Origin: Hansfordia pulvinata
Lineage: Eukaryota > Ascomycota > Sordariomycetes > Xylariales
Length of the DNA: 64,000 nucleotides
Direction of reading: 5' to 3'
Assembly: GCA_006538405.1 (NCBI GenBank)
Contig: BJKQ01000005.1
Coordinates: 124,001-188,000, forward strand
Part shown: one piece after another, positions 34,071 through 45,337 of the stretch
Layout of the letters: each line of letters starts with the position of its first letter
Position numbering within the stretch: the first letter of the stretch is position 1
Program-made: the position numbers and the translations under genes
Notes under the pieces: model-generated
What the model was told of the DNA's origin: nothing
The model's database searches: none
The model's input: only the letters and a program-made list of their open reading frames with translations

Positions 34071-36376
34071 ATGGCCGTAGATCACCAAGAGGCCAGGTAT
34101 TTGCCACACCCTCTACGCCCCAGCACGATTCGCTGACACGCTCCGCCTCCAGTAACTGGCCTACCGAGGGCCTGATTCTCAAGCATGGCCGCAAGCATTT
34201 CCGCACAGCCGTGTCTCCCATGTAAGCCAGCGCTCTTTGCCGACCTGGCCGTCCAGAACCGACCTGGAACCCCGCTGACGTCCACAGCCACTGGCAGCTA
34301 CGGTCCCTCATCAGTGCCGAGCGTCAGGATGTCGTCTACTTCCCTGCCGGAATCAACAACACCCACATTACCCGGCTCAACACCACGACCCGCGAATGCG
34401 AAACCATCTCGGTCACCAGCTTCCACCCTCGGTGTATGGTCGCCAAAAACGGTTGGGTCTGCTGTGGCGGCGAGAATGGAGAGCTCACCATCATCCGCGA
34501 TGTCACGATGAACAACGATCCCGACCACGCCACCCCATCCGACACCCGCTCCACTCTGGGCACGCTCGACAGTCGGTCCAGCATCACCGACGTTTCAATG
34601 GACCAACTCAGTCGCGAGATGCTGAGCATCATGGAGCGTATCAACGGCTCTAACAAGACCTGGTCTGCTTCCAACCACAAATTTGGCCTCGATAGAGTCA
34701 ACTGCATCACCTTGTGGCAGCCGATCAAGTCGCCCTTCGTCGATCCGCAGCCCGGCCAATATCCCAGCCCAGTCGCCGTCCTCGCTAAAAACGACAAGTC
34801 TGTCTCCATTGTCGGTCTTTGGGACTGCGAGGAGATTGACCAGCTCGAATACCCCGACTGTGTCAACAGGGCCGTCATCTCCCCTGACGGCACCCTCCTT
34901 GTGGCTATATGCGACGATCCTTTCCTCTACATCCACGCTCGCCGCCCCGTCGCCAAGGGTAGGACGACAGCCTACTACGAATGGACGCCCCTGCCGACAA
35001 TTCAACTCAAGGGCCAACATGGCCGTGATACGTCTGATTCCAGGGGCAGCTTTGCGGCCTGCTTTTCTCCCTCTGGCAGGTTCTTGGCTGTGGGCACACA
35101 GTATGGAACCATCTCCATCTTTGACGTCGCAGCGCTACACGACCCTGAAATGGAGGCACTTATCACGCACTTCAACTCGTCTCGGGCTCCCCACGAGCAC
35201 GGAGCTATTCGCGATATGGCTTTCGCCCCGGCGCCTTTCGATCTTTTGGCGTGGACCGAACACCGCGGGCGGGTAGGCATTGCCGATGCGAGGTCTCGCT
35301 TCGCCAAGAGGCAAATCATCTCAATCGACGACCACGAGGGATTCGAGAACCTGTCGTTAAATGACCACTCGTCCATCGAACCTCGGCTGACCGAGCCACG
35401 AAGCGAGAGAGGTAGCACGAATACGCCGCCCCTCGGAAGTTCAGCTCCAAGCCGGACTCGAAACACAGAATCCGCCGGATCTTCTTCATCCCCTCGACTC
35501 AACCGACCTTTCACGTCCGAGGAGACGGCTATACTGGAGGCTGTTCAGGATGATCGGCGGCGGCGAGATGCTAGGGATCATCGAGACTTGCCATCGTCGC
35601 GAGGTGGTGGCAGCCGGAGGGAATCTGTGTGGGCCGAGCGTGTAAGTCCCTTCCAGACGTGGGCGCGACAGATCCAGTCGAGGGATCGAGGAGGATCGAG
35701 TTTGACAGACCGTGTGAATACGCAGCGGGAGGCTCTGACGCGCGTATTCGAACAACGGGAACGCCAGCGCGAGGAACGGGAGCACCAGCGGTCTGCCACA
35801 CAGTCGCCGCCCGAACAGGAGCGGGAGAGACGGGCACCGACCCCCCGACGAAGAAGCTCCATCATGCAGCAATTGACGCAAAACGTCGAAGACTTTGCCC
35901 AAGTCACGAGCATAGCACCGACATCGGGCACCAGCGAAAGGAGCAACACGATCCGAGACTCTCCTCCTCCCTGGGCGCGCCAGCGCGGCACGGGGACGGG
36001 GTGGTCCGACATCGAGGCGCTGTATAACATAGCGGGTGGCGACGGCCATGAATCTGGCCGTCTGGAGCCGACTCGCCCGCGTCGGGCCATTCCCGTGGTG
36101 AGCGACGCCTGGAACGACGACTTCCCAGGGTTCCGACGGGCGTATGGTCGATCGGCCACTCGCGAGCACCCGCAGAACTCGGACGACACTGCAGGCTTGT
36201 CGTGGAGTGAAGACGGGCGCACGTTGTGAGTTGAATAGTTGAACGAAGCACGCTTGGTGCGAACCAATGCATACTAACAGTACTCGCCTAGGTATGTTGG
36301 AGCCGAAGACGGCATCTACGAGTTTCAAGTTAACATCCACGGCCGCAAGATCTTCCCAGATGTCACGCTGCGCTGA
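34071..36376 (+). CDS. DUF2415 (WD40-like) protein
   Basis: Conserved fungal protein of 705 residues with WD40-like sequence and the C-terminal signature I associate with DUF2415; molecular role unknown. Exons 34071-34096, 34153-34221, 34288-36225 and 36292-36376; all junction phases agree. The start gives MAVDHQEASNWPTEGLILKH. Beta-propeller-like blades are seen at WQLRSLISAERQDVVYFPAG, GWVCCGGENGELTIIRD, VNRAVISPDGTLLVAICDD, FAACFSPSGRFLAVGTQYGT and IRDMAFAPAPFDLLAWTEHR. A long Arg/Ser-rich disordered region with a charged QREALTRVFEQRERQREERE helix follows. The last exon carries YVGAEDGIYEFQVN. The final intron has a perfect TACTAAC branch point. No frame problem. Confidence 0.85.
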
Positions 36377-36829
36377 GAGCAAGACGATACATTGGTGCGG
36401 ATGTTGACAAGACAATGAATGTACGTCATGTGTGTTGGTCATCAACTTGGACATACTATTATCTGGACACTCTTCGACACACAACTTGGCCGATGAACTT
36501 GCACCGTGGGGCAAAAGTATGATTCAGGCGTTCTGATGGCTTCGGGTTCCGAAAGTCTCAGGGCGAAGTTGGGCTGGAGTTATTGGGATTTAATATGGCA
36601 AAGAGGCGCGAATCTGGGATTCAGGAGTCGGGGCTTTGGCGTTGGGGACACTGGACTGGTATTGTGAACATAGCCCCGAAAGCGAGGGTTTTTCTTATTC
36701 CCAAAGTCTTTTGACAGGGCCGCTACGGTGTTATATACAGAAAGATAACTACGACGGTTTCTCTCCTCTTCTGTGATGTGCGGAGGCCTGGGGTGGCGGG
36801 CCCGACCGCGGCCTATAGTAAGGAGTAGC
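36377..36829. other. Convergent intergenic region
   Basis: Between the 3' ends of the DUF2415 gene (+) and the L2HGDH gene (-). Nothing recognised beyond UTR sequence. Confidence 0.6.
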
Positions 36830-38483
36830 CTAGGCTCGAGGGACGGCACTGGAACCGTAGAGCAGGCGGACGACGTGGTCGGCGATGGACAGGCAGCTGG
36901 TGAGACCGGGGCTCTCGATGCCGAGCAGGTTGACCCAGCCGTGGTAGTCACGCTCGAGCTCGATGTGGAAGTCGTTGAAGCCCTTGCCGGAGCCGACGGA
37001 CTGGCGAGCGGCCAGCTTGGGGCGGATGCCCGCGTAGTCCGGGGTCAGGTCGGCGCGGACGACGCCGGGGAGGTACTTGTTGATCTCGACGAGGGCGGCA
37101 TCGAGGCGGGCGGGATCTCCCGTCACGGCGACGTCGGCCGGGTCGTCGACCCACTCGACGTCCGGGCCGAAGCGGACGCGGCCGCCCATGTCGAGCGTCA
37201 GGTGGGTCCCCAGGCCGCCGGCGCCGGGGTCGGGGGCCGGGTAGATGAGGCGGGAGACCCTCCTGGGCGGGGCGCCGGGGGTAGACGGGGAGTAGGACCA
37301 GTAGTTTCCCTTTGCGCAGTGGAGGGTTCGGCGGCGGTCCGCCAGGTCCGCCAGGTCGGGGTTATTGGCGGCGGCGGTGGCGTCGATGATCATGTTGTTG
37401 ATGTCGACGGCGCCCAGACCGGCGGCGTTGATGAGGGTCTCTGTCTCGATGGTCGAGTCCTCGCCCGTGGCGGCGTCGCGGACCGTCAGGCGCCAGCCTC
37501 CTGAGCCGGGGAGGAGTCCCCTGGCGACGACGAGGTGGAAGAAGGGAGGGGCTCGACGGCGACGACGGCCGAGGACACGGCGACCTCGCCGCCGGCGTCC
37601 TCGAGCAGGCCGCGCAGGGCGACCATGAGGCCGTGGCTGTCGACGATGCCGGTGGCGGGACTCTCGAGCGCGCCGGCGGCGGCGCGGACGTGGGGCTCGT
37701 CCCGGGCCGCCTCGGAGGGGGGAACCCAGCGGAGCGGGGCGGCCAGGCCGTTGTCCCCGTAGTCTGGCGGCGCTGCTGATCCTGATGCCGCCGTCTCTCG
37801 GAAGCTGCTGCTGCTGCTGCTGCCAGCGCCGCCGCCAAAGTCAAAGTCTGCCTCCAGGGCGCGGCAGTGCTCGACGACGCGCTCCAGGCCCTCGCGCTGG
37901 GCGGCGTTCTGCGCAACGACCCATTTGCCGGTGCGGCGGTGGGGCACGCCGCGGGCGGCGCAGAAGCGGTACAGGGCCCTGCGGCCCTCGACGCACAGGC
38001 GCGTCTTGAGGCTGCCCCGCGGGTAGAACAGGCCGGCGTGGATGACCTCGGAGTTGCGGGAGGAGGTCTCGGCGCCGGGCATGGAGTTGCGCTCGAGGAG
38101 GAGGGTCGTCGCCTGCGGCGAGGCAGATGAGGAGGAGGAGGAGGTGAGGGAGGTGGAAGCGGGCTGCTCGGCTAGGGCGCGGGCTATGGCCAGGCCGACT
38201 GCGCCGCCTCCTATGACCTGGGGGAGGGGCAGGGGGGCAATTGGTGAGCTTGGGGTTGGAGATAGAAGGAGGGACGGAGGTGGTGAGGGCTTACGACATG
38301 GGTGAAGTCGGCTTGTTGGCGTGGGGTGCTGGAGAAGAGGCGGGCAGTTGGTGTTGCTGCCGCCGATATCGCTGTCGTCGTTGCTGCTTTTGTTGTTGTT
38401 GTTGTCGTTGTCGTCGTCGTCGTCGTCGTTGTCGCCGTCACACCCCAGACGGCGGCGCGGCGGCCGACGTTGCTGGCGAACAT
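36830..38483 (-). CDS. L-2-hydroxyglutarate dehydrogenase, mitochondrial, apparent 1-base frameshift
   Basis: FAD-dependent enzyme oxidising L-2-hydroxyglutarate to 2-oxoglutarate, a metabolite-repair reaction in mitochondria. Exon 1 is 38483-38295, a 77-bp intron 38294-38218 follows, exon 2 is 38217-36830. The presequence is basic at the start and contains a run of 14 Thr codons. The dinucleotide fold VVIGGGAVGLAIARALAEQ spans the intron; SSRNSEVIHAGLFYP, GIVDSHGLMVALRGLLED and LINAAGLGAVDINNM are family motifs, and the end has GIESPGLTSCLSIADHVV. The frame breaks near VAVEP: the downstream frame (FFHLVVARGLLPGSGGWRLT) needs one added base, best placed in the GGGG at 37548-37551 (CCCC on the coding strand). 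Restored length is 525 aa. Poly-Thr and Ser-rich insertions are strain- or species-like low complexity. Confidence 0.88.
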
Positions 38484-39161
38484 GGCGAGTTCGCGGAGGT
38501 CGTCGAGTGGGGGGACGAGAGGTGTAGTTGGTGGTCCTCCGGCGTGGTGGGACAGGGCGGGCAATATTGACGGTTTTGGGGATCGGCCGATTTTATACTA
38601 TAGGTGAGATAAGTTAGGTACTCTGCCCGCAAGGACTGACTACGGTACTATGGACGTTCTCTCGTTAAGATCCGGAGCGGGCCCGGCGTCTGCGTCCCGG
38701 GGGCCCGGTTAAAAAAAAAAGGGTAAACGAGGGCAGGCCAGGCAAGACTTCCCGCAAAGCGCCCGATGACGCCTTGGGCCAGTCGGGCCTTTTTTCCTTT
38801 CTCTCCCTCTCTCCCGTCCGTCGTGCGCTTTTATTTAATCATGTACCTACCTAACCTAAGCTGCTGTGCCCTCGACTCGGGGACACTCCGCCGCGTTGCT
38901 CAGTCCGTGCCTGCCTGCGATCTACAACGTTGTTATATGGCAGCCAAGCCTGCAGCTCTTGTTTCACTGTTCTCAATCTCAGAATGGAAAGACACCCAAA
39001 GAGAACATCGTGAATTGGAAAGAGCACGCAGGCCCGCGCCGCTTGTGTACCACGCAATACAGGCACCTACAGCCCGTATCCATTTGCATCGAACCTTACC
39101 TAAGATACTAACCTAATTTTGAGGAATGTACCTAATAAGGTTGCTGAACCCGAATACAGCC
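38484..39161. other. Intergenic region
   Basis: Upstream flank of L2HGDH and downstream flank of the next minus-strand gene. No gene recognised. Confidence 0.6.
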
Positions 39162-40082
39162 TCACCGCCCCGCCAATCCCTTGAGCCACCCGACGATCCC
39201 GCCCTTGTCGTCGTCTTCCTCTCCTCCTGCACCGTTATCATCGTTGTTACCGTTCTTCGTCTGCTGCTTCTGCCTCTCGGCCCCGTCCGCGACCGGCACG
39301 CACGTCGCCCGGTACCACCGCGCCGCCACCTCGTGCCCCGTGTCCCCGTCCGTCTCCGTCGTCGCGACGCACCCTCCGCCCCCTCCGCCCGAACTCCGCA
39401 GCGTCGCAATCGCCTCGCCGGCGACGCAGCTGTCCCGGCTCCGGCTCAGCTCCACCGAGCACGCCCACCCGCCCGCCTGCGCCCCGGCCACCACCCGTGC
39501 CGACACCACCCCTCCTCCTCCCCCCGCTCCGCCGGCAACGAGCAACGGGCTGCACCCAACCCCCCACCACCCCAGCGTGATCCTCTGCAGCTCACCCTGC
39601 GGCCTGGCCTGCGTCCCCCCGCACCCGGCCCCCGCGTACGTGGCCACCTGCGCCGCTGCCGGCTCCAGGCCCTCCGCCGCCGCCTGGCCGCTGCCGCCGC
39701 CGTTCTCGTCCTCGCCGTTGCCGTCCCGCCACAGCGTCGACGACGGCGTGATCCCCGTCCCGCCCGGCGGGTCCGGCATCGGCGGCATCCAGTCCGAGTC
39801 CGAGTCCGGGACCGGGACCGGGCTGGGGGAGCGCGGGGCGAGGCCGTGCGGCGGCGGTGGTGGCGGCGCGCGGGCCAGGCGACGGTGGGCCGGGGATGAT
39901 GCTCCTGCTGCTGCTGCGGGCGCGAGCTGTGGGAATAGGGCGAGCAGGAGCAGGAGTGGTAACAGTAAGGGCAGCAGCTGGGAGCGATTCTGACCCAGTG
40001 GTGCCAGAGCCCGCGCCGGCGATGGGGCGTCGGCTTTAGTGAGGGAGAGCTTCATGACGATGGCGTGAATCTTTGTCCTCAT
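39162..40082 (-). CDS. Putative secreted or membrane-anchored Gly/Pro-rich protein with six cysteines
   Basis: Single open frame of 306 aa without recognisable family. Two possible starts, MRTKIHAIV and MKLSLTKAD nine residues later. A strongly hydrophobic leucine stretch (LLPLLLPLLLLLALFPQLA, about residues 36-54) could be a late signal peptide or a signal anchor. A Pro/Asp-rich linker and a domain with six cysteines follow (GAGCGGT, GVGCSPL, WACSVEL, DSCVAGE, GGCVATT, RATCVPV), then an acidic tail ending GGIVGWLKGLAGR. The sequence is very G+C-rich, so the opposite strand also stays open (39181-39993); I prefer the minus strand because of the hydrophobic leader and the even, regularly placed cysteines. 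May be a cell-wall or secreted protein; could be spurious. Confidence 0.5.
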   Translation of the reverse strand: MRTKIHAIVMKLSLTKADAPSPARALAPLGQNRSQLLPLLLPLLLLLALFPQLAPAAAAGASSPAHRRLARAPPPPPPHGLAPRSPSPVPVPDSDSDWMPPMPDPPGGTGITPSSTLWRDGNGEDENGGGSGQAAAEGLEPAAAQVATYAGAGCGGTQARPQGELQRITLGWWGVGCSPLLVAGGAGGGGGVVSARVVAGAQAGGWACSVELSRSRDSCVAGEAIATLRSSGGGGGGCVATTETDGDTGHEVAARWYRATCVPVADGAERQKQQTKNGNNDDNGAGGEEDDDKGGIVGWLKGLAGR

Positions 40083-41622
40083 TCTCTTTTCCTCTTTTTG
40101 TCCCCCTCCTCCCTGCGCTTCTATCGCGTCCGGCTGTCAGACCTTGTGGCGGATGGGCGTGACGTATCGCCCCGTCATCGGGCGCCGTGGAGGGCGTTCT
40201 GGGGTTCTGGTTGTCCGGCGTGCGTGGGTGCAAGATGGCTGGTTGACGGGTGCTGTCTAACCGCGGGCACAAGGGGACAAACGGAGCTAAGTAGGTAGGT
40301 AGGTGTGTACTTGACGCCTCCTCGCCCAATTATCCCAGCAGGGTATGGACAGCACGTGGTCTTTTTTCCCCCTTCTCTCGTCGGTCTTCACGATGGCGCG
40401 GGTGGCGAAGGCCGGATAGGCGGGGACACACACGAGCCGCTTTGTTTTGAGGGGGTCGGCGCCAAGCTGTCGTCGTCGCTAGATCAGACTGACTGTTGAC
40501 TGATTGACTGACAGAAAGACAGCGACTTCCTTGTTGCGGGATATCTCCTCTCCGGAGAGAAGTCTTATTGGCCATGGCAGACAACGCACTCAACAACCAC
40601 CGACTCGCTGGGGCCTTGGCGCTCTCGCCACACTTCCTTGGGACCGCAAGGGTTTCGAAGGCTTGGGGTCCCGCCCTCGGACAAGGACCTCTCACTCTCG
40701 CCACCGCCCGGCCACAATCACATTACGAGTAGTTCTATGCCACGCGCCGGCCCTCTTGGTCTTGCTGCTGGCAGCGAGCGAGGCAAGGGGAGGAAGAAAG
40801 GGAAGGACAAACCTGCCTGCTGGCCCGCCACGAGGTAATACGTACAACAGGCACTCTACCAGAGACGAGCTCACTGCCTGCGTAGATTAGGATAGGTCAC
40901 GTATCACAGGCAGCGTCACGGCGCAGTACACGGCTTTTATCGGCGCCAGCCGAGCGGGAATATCTCCAGAAAGAGGGAGGGGGCGTGGAAGCTGCTGGCT
41001 TGTGATTCTTGTAGACAAGGCCGGGATGCCGGCGTCCCGCGACCGGCTCGAGCAACAGCCACAGCCCGGGCTTGCGCAAAAACTTGCGACGGTGGCGAGT
41101 CGTGGGGCGAGGCCAAGGAGGAAACCCCGGTGAGTGACGTTCTCTGGGTAGAGCGCGCTGGGTTGGGCCGAAGGGCGCCAGCACGTGGGCAGCGAGCCCG
41201 GAGCCGGCTGGCTGCCATCGCGGGGGCCCGTGCCGTCAATCAATGCGAGGAGTGGGTGATGCTCCCCACGAAGGGAGATACGCCTGGCAAACTTCCGACC
41301 GAGTGCCACTCGGCCGATTCGCAGCTTACACCAAACTGTCATGTCCTCCAGGCGAGTCTCTGAAGAATCTGCTGCTCGTTTGATATGGTTCTTTGAATTG
41401 GAAGCAATTTGACAAGTACGCTATGTAGTAAGCAGTCGTATCCTCGTGGTGCAATACATACAGACATAATACAGCAGGCTGGTTGTGTGCGTCGCAGGAA
41501 AGCAGGCCGACTGACCTACCTACACCCCGCTCGTCTTCCACACACGGCCTTTCATCCCCGGTTCGCCACGCCTCTCACCCCCCCTCCCCCCTTCACTGAT
41601 GGCAATTGTGCGTTCCACTTTT
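40083..41622. other. Intergenic region
   Basis: About 1.5 kb between two minus-strand genes. Contains three tandem TAGG units near 40290-40303 and a TACGAGTAG word near 40725. No coding region recognised. Confidence 0.55.
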
Positions 41623-43747
41623 TCATGCCAGCACCTTGTTGCTGCCAAACTTCTTCAGCTGGGGCAGGGCGGCGCAGCAGACAATGACGACCGCGCCCAG
41701 CGCGATCGACGCGTAGTAGACGAGCTTGGACGCGTCGGCGGCCGTCTCCTGGTACGCCAGGTGCGCGCCGCTCAGGATGGCCTGGTCCTGCGTCACCTCG
41801 GAGCCGACCGTGGGCGACGTCGGGTTGGACGCCGTCAGGAAGGCCTTGGCCAGCTCGATGGCCTGGTCGCGCGCCATGCCCGCCGCGACGGCCGACTGCG
41901 CGACGGCCTGGCCCGCGTAGCTCTTGATGTGGCTGACGAAGACGTTGTAGAGGATCGCGTACCCGATGGACCCGCCGATCGTGCGGATGCAGATGGACAG
42001 GCCGATGGCAATGCCAATCAGGTCTTCCGGACTGTTGGGCGGGCTGTTAGTATAAGGAGTACCGATTTTGGTGATTTCTTCACCAGGCGTAGAAAGCAGG
42101 GACACCTTACCAAGCGACCGACAAGACCGTCTGCAGGGGAATGAGAACAGCTCCTGTGCCTAGACTCGAGACGCCGCCCAGAGCGGCGAAGGTGCCCCAG
42201 TTGTAGGGCTCGATGCATGCATGGGCGCCAGTGAAGGCGGCTGTTTTCCCTGGTTAGTCAAGCCGACGAGAGCGGAAACCGGTAGACGTACTCATGATGA
42301 TGGACCCAACCAAGAGAAGCTCGCGCGCCTTGCCCTTCAGGGCACTCAGCGCAAAGTTGGTCGCCACAGTGCCGATGACGAGGCAGATGGCCGAGGGCAG
42401 ACTCAACAAGCCGGTCAGGGTGCTGGAGAGCTGGAAGACGCTCAGGATGATGGTGGGCCCCAGGGTGCTGCCCGCCGTGTGGACGGCGCCGGAGAAGAAG
42501 CCAATGCAGAAGCAGAGGCCAATGGCTCTCTGGCCCTTGAAGAGGCGGGTGGGGATCAGCGGCTGCTTGGGGACGTAGACCTCCCAGACGACGAGGCCGA
42601 CAAGGAGCAGCACACCGACCACGAGCTGGACAATGACGTATGCGCTGTTCCACGGGTGCGAGATTCCGCCAGCCTGCAGAGGGACGAGCCTGAGATTTGT
42701 TGCGGTCAGCCTGGGATACCATCGGAGCGGGCCCGGATGCCGGAACTTACAGCTCCGTGACGCCGACGATCAGCAGGATGATGCCAATGTAGTCAAAGTC
42801 CTTGATCGTGGAGGCGACCGAGTTGGTCTTGACACTCTTGATGTCCAGTGTGAAGTAGGTGAAGGCCGCCAAGGTCGTGGCGAGACCGTTCCATATGCTG
42901 GAGAGCCAGCGTGCGTTAGCCGATGGACCACTTGAGCGAGGCCGCGCAGGGAGGCGGGGTCTTACAAGGCAATCCAGTAGAGCCAGCGCCAGGTGGAGTG
43001 GGCCGAAAGCTCAGCAGCATAGATGAGAGAGGGCACAAAGGGGAGCATGAGGAAGGTCATGGAGCCGAAGACGAAGCCTCGCTTGTTGATGGGGACAAGT
43101 TCGGCGATGCTGTGTAAGGAGACGAGGAGTCAGCGTATACTGCCCTATGTGGCACACCCGAGTTGCGGTCTTCAATGCACTATAGGACGGCAGCAAGATG
43201 GAATAAGAGGGATCTTGGGTGGTGGGGCTAAGACGTACGCCGCGATCGAGGTCAGCTCCTCAATGCCGCTGCCCATGCCAAACAGGACACCACCAGCGAT
43301 CAGGCTGCTAAAGCCACTGGCAAGGGCGGTGACGATGATGCCGACCATGAGCATGACCAGGCCGGCGGCCAGCGTGCCACGGCGCCCGATCAGGTCCTGG
43401 ATGTAGCCGGACACGGGGACGATGGCGGCGGTGGCCAGGTTGGCCGAGGTGGTGATCCATGAGCGCTCGGGGCCGATGCCGAGGTCGGTGGCAATGTAGT
43501 TCAGGGCGGGCCCGCTGAAGAAGTTGGTGATGTGCGAGCCGACGTAGAGGAAGACGAGCGAGATCAGCGCCAGCTTGCGCTTGGGGCCGAGGGCCGGCGG
43601 CGACGGGGCCGCGTCGGGGTTGAGCTTGGTGTTGACGGTGGCCAGCTCCACGGTGCTGGACGAGTCGCTGTCGTACATGTTGTCGTCAGGAGACGACGTC
43701 GACGAAGACTGCGCTGGGTGGAGCTGGTGATGCGGGTGCGAGGTCAT
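41623..43747 (-). CDS. Major facilitator superfamily transporter (Tri12/DHA-like)
   Basis: Multi-pass membrane exporter or importer of 578 aa in six exons on the minus strand: 43747-43239, 43109-42966, 42897-42751, 42689-42292, 42240-42111, 42031-41623. All phases agree. A hydrophilic N-terminus of about 55 residues precedes the first helix (LALISLVFLYVGSHITNFFS). The MFS signature between helices 2 and 3 is GYIQDLIGRRGTLAAGLVML; GSGIEELTSIAAIAELVP and NKRGFVFGSM follow, resembling the trichothecene-efflux/siderophore-type fungal MFS group. Later segments include IIILSVFQLSSTL-like helices and LIGIAIGLSICIRTIGGSIG. Substrate cannot be assigned; there is no adjacent biosynthetic cluster. Confidence 0.9.
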
Positions 43748-45337
43748 GTCCGTGGTGGTGGTGGATGTGATGAAGGCCGTTCCCTGCCTCTGAATGGAGT
43801 CCTCGGGCTTCTTCTTGCTCTCCTCAGCAGCAGGGTCGGGAGCCCTTCCTTATTATGTTGTTTATACCATTGATCGTGGCAGCGCCTTGAGGAGCGGCCC
43901 TGGTACGGACACGGCCAAGGGCCATTGTGACGGCGCCGTTGCCACCTCCATCGCGACAGGGCGGACGGCCGCTGGTCTGGCGTCGGACTCGGTCGCATCC
44001 TGTCGAGATTAGTTTGACAGGGCTGAGCTGGCGCGAGCCACACAGGCACATGGGGCATTCGGCAGTTGGCGCGCGCTGCATCGCGCTGGGTTGCGTGCGT
44101 GGCGTGGCGCGGAGAGGCTCTGCGGTGAAAGCGAATGCGAGCCCCAGTGCCCCGGCCGTGTGGTATGCCGATCTTGCCCCCAGAAGATGCCATCCATGTG
44201 TGGTGACGATGGCGGCAGACAGTCAGACAGTAGAAACACTTGGCGCGTTGGCACGACTGTGGTCATCCCAGAAAGGGCTAGTGTACGAAGCTCTGTGAAG
44301 AAGAGAGGGACACGCACTCTCGCCAAGCCAGGTCCTGGTCTTGGGCAATCTGCCGGCAGTATACCTTAGCACGAGTAAGAACACCGTGAGGTACATGTAT
44401 CAGCTCAGAGCACGGCGCCCCCACCCCCACTCGACTCCCTCCACTCCTAAGGTTCGGTTCCTGTCGCACCTGTCAGTACCCGCCGTGGCCCGCCTCCAGG
44501 GGCTGCTTAGGTGCACTACCGCACTCCCGCGGCATTGGCTCAGTGGCTATGCTGCCCCCAGCGGCCGCATCGCCCGCTTCCCGTCCATTGAGCTTTCGGC
44601 GGCGTCCAACCACCGCCACGACGATCCATCGTGGGCGCGAATGCGAACCTTGACACTTGCACCTTTCCTCCTCCAGCAAGCCTGACTCGTCGTCATACTA
44701 TACCTGATACCTACTCGTACAGCCAGGCAGTCATCCACTGGCCACTACAGCATGCGGCAGCCGTTGCCGCCAAGTCGACGCCTGTACGGTATTACCGCCG
44801 AATCGTTGCCCTTGCTGCCCTCCCATCAACGGCAGCGCAAGCCAAGTCCTCGGACCGATGCCATCACTCATCAGCCGCGGGTGGGGTTCGCATAGCTCAG
44901 TCCAGACACGGCAGACCAAAGCATCAACTCGGGACCAAACCCATGCGCCATGATGTACGATAAAGTCATCGATGTCCAGGTCCCCTTCGAGGCGGCGGAT
45001 CGTCGTAGATTACTGTCAATCTACCACGCAGCCACCAAGCCACCCTTCTTTTGGGCCGTTGACAACTGTGAGCTCAATCACTCTCAACCCCAAAAAAATC
45101 CTCCATCGTGCTTGACTTAGGTAGGTGAATTGGACTTGGCTCCAGCTTTACTCAACTCTGACGGCAGACCTGCGGTGGAAAACCCCACACAGCTAATTAC
45201 ACACACGCCATCCCACCAATTTACAAGGCCCCTTAAAAACAGTTTGTGTCGCCGAGACTTTGCTGACATCCTCTATTGGCATCACAGTTTTAGGTCCCTC
45301 ACTGCGCGGCCAAGCAGGCACCGGTCTCTGGTCCCCC
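43748..45337. other. Intergenic region
   Basis: About 1.6 kb upstream of the MFS gene and downstream of the kinase-like gene. No gene recognised; one CTACTCGTAC word near 44711. Confidence 0.55.

Noticed and set aside
39181..39993. Plus-strand open frame of 270 codons
   Set aside because: Pro/Ser-rich mirror of the minus-strand candidate; it lacks the hydrophobic leader and ordered cysteines.
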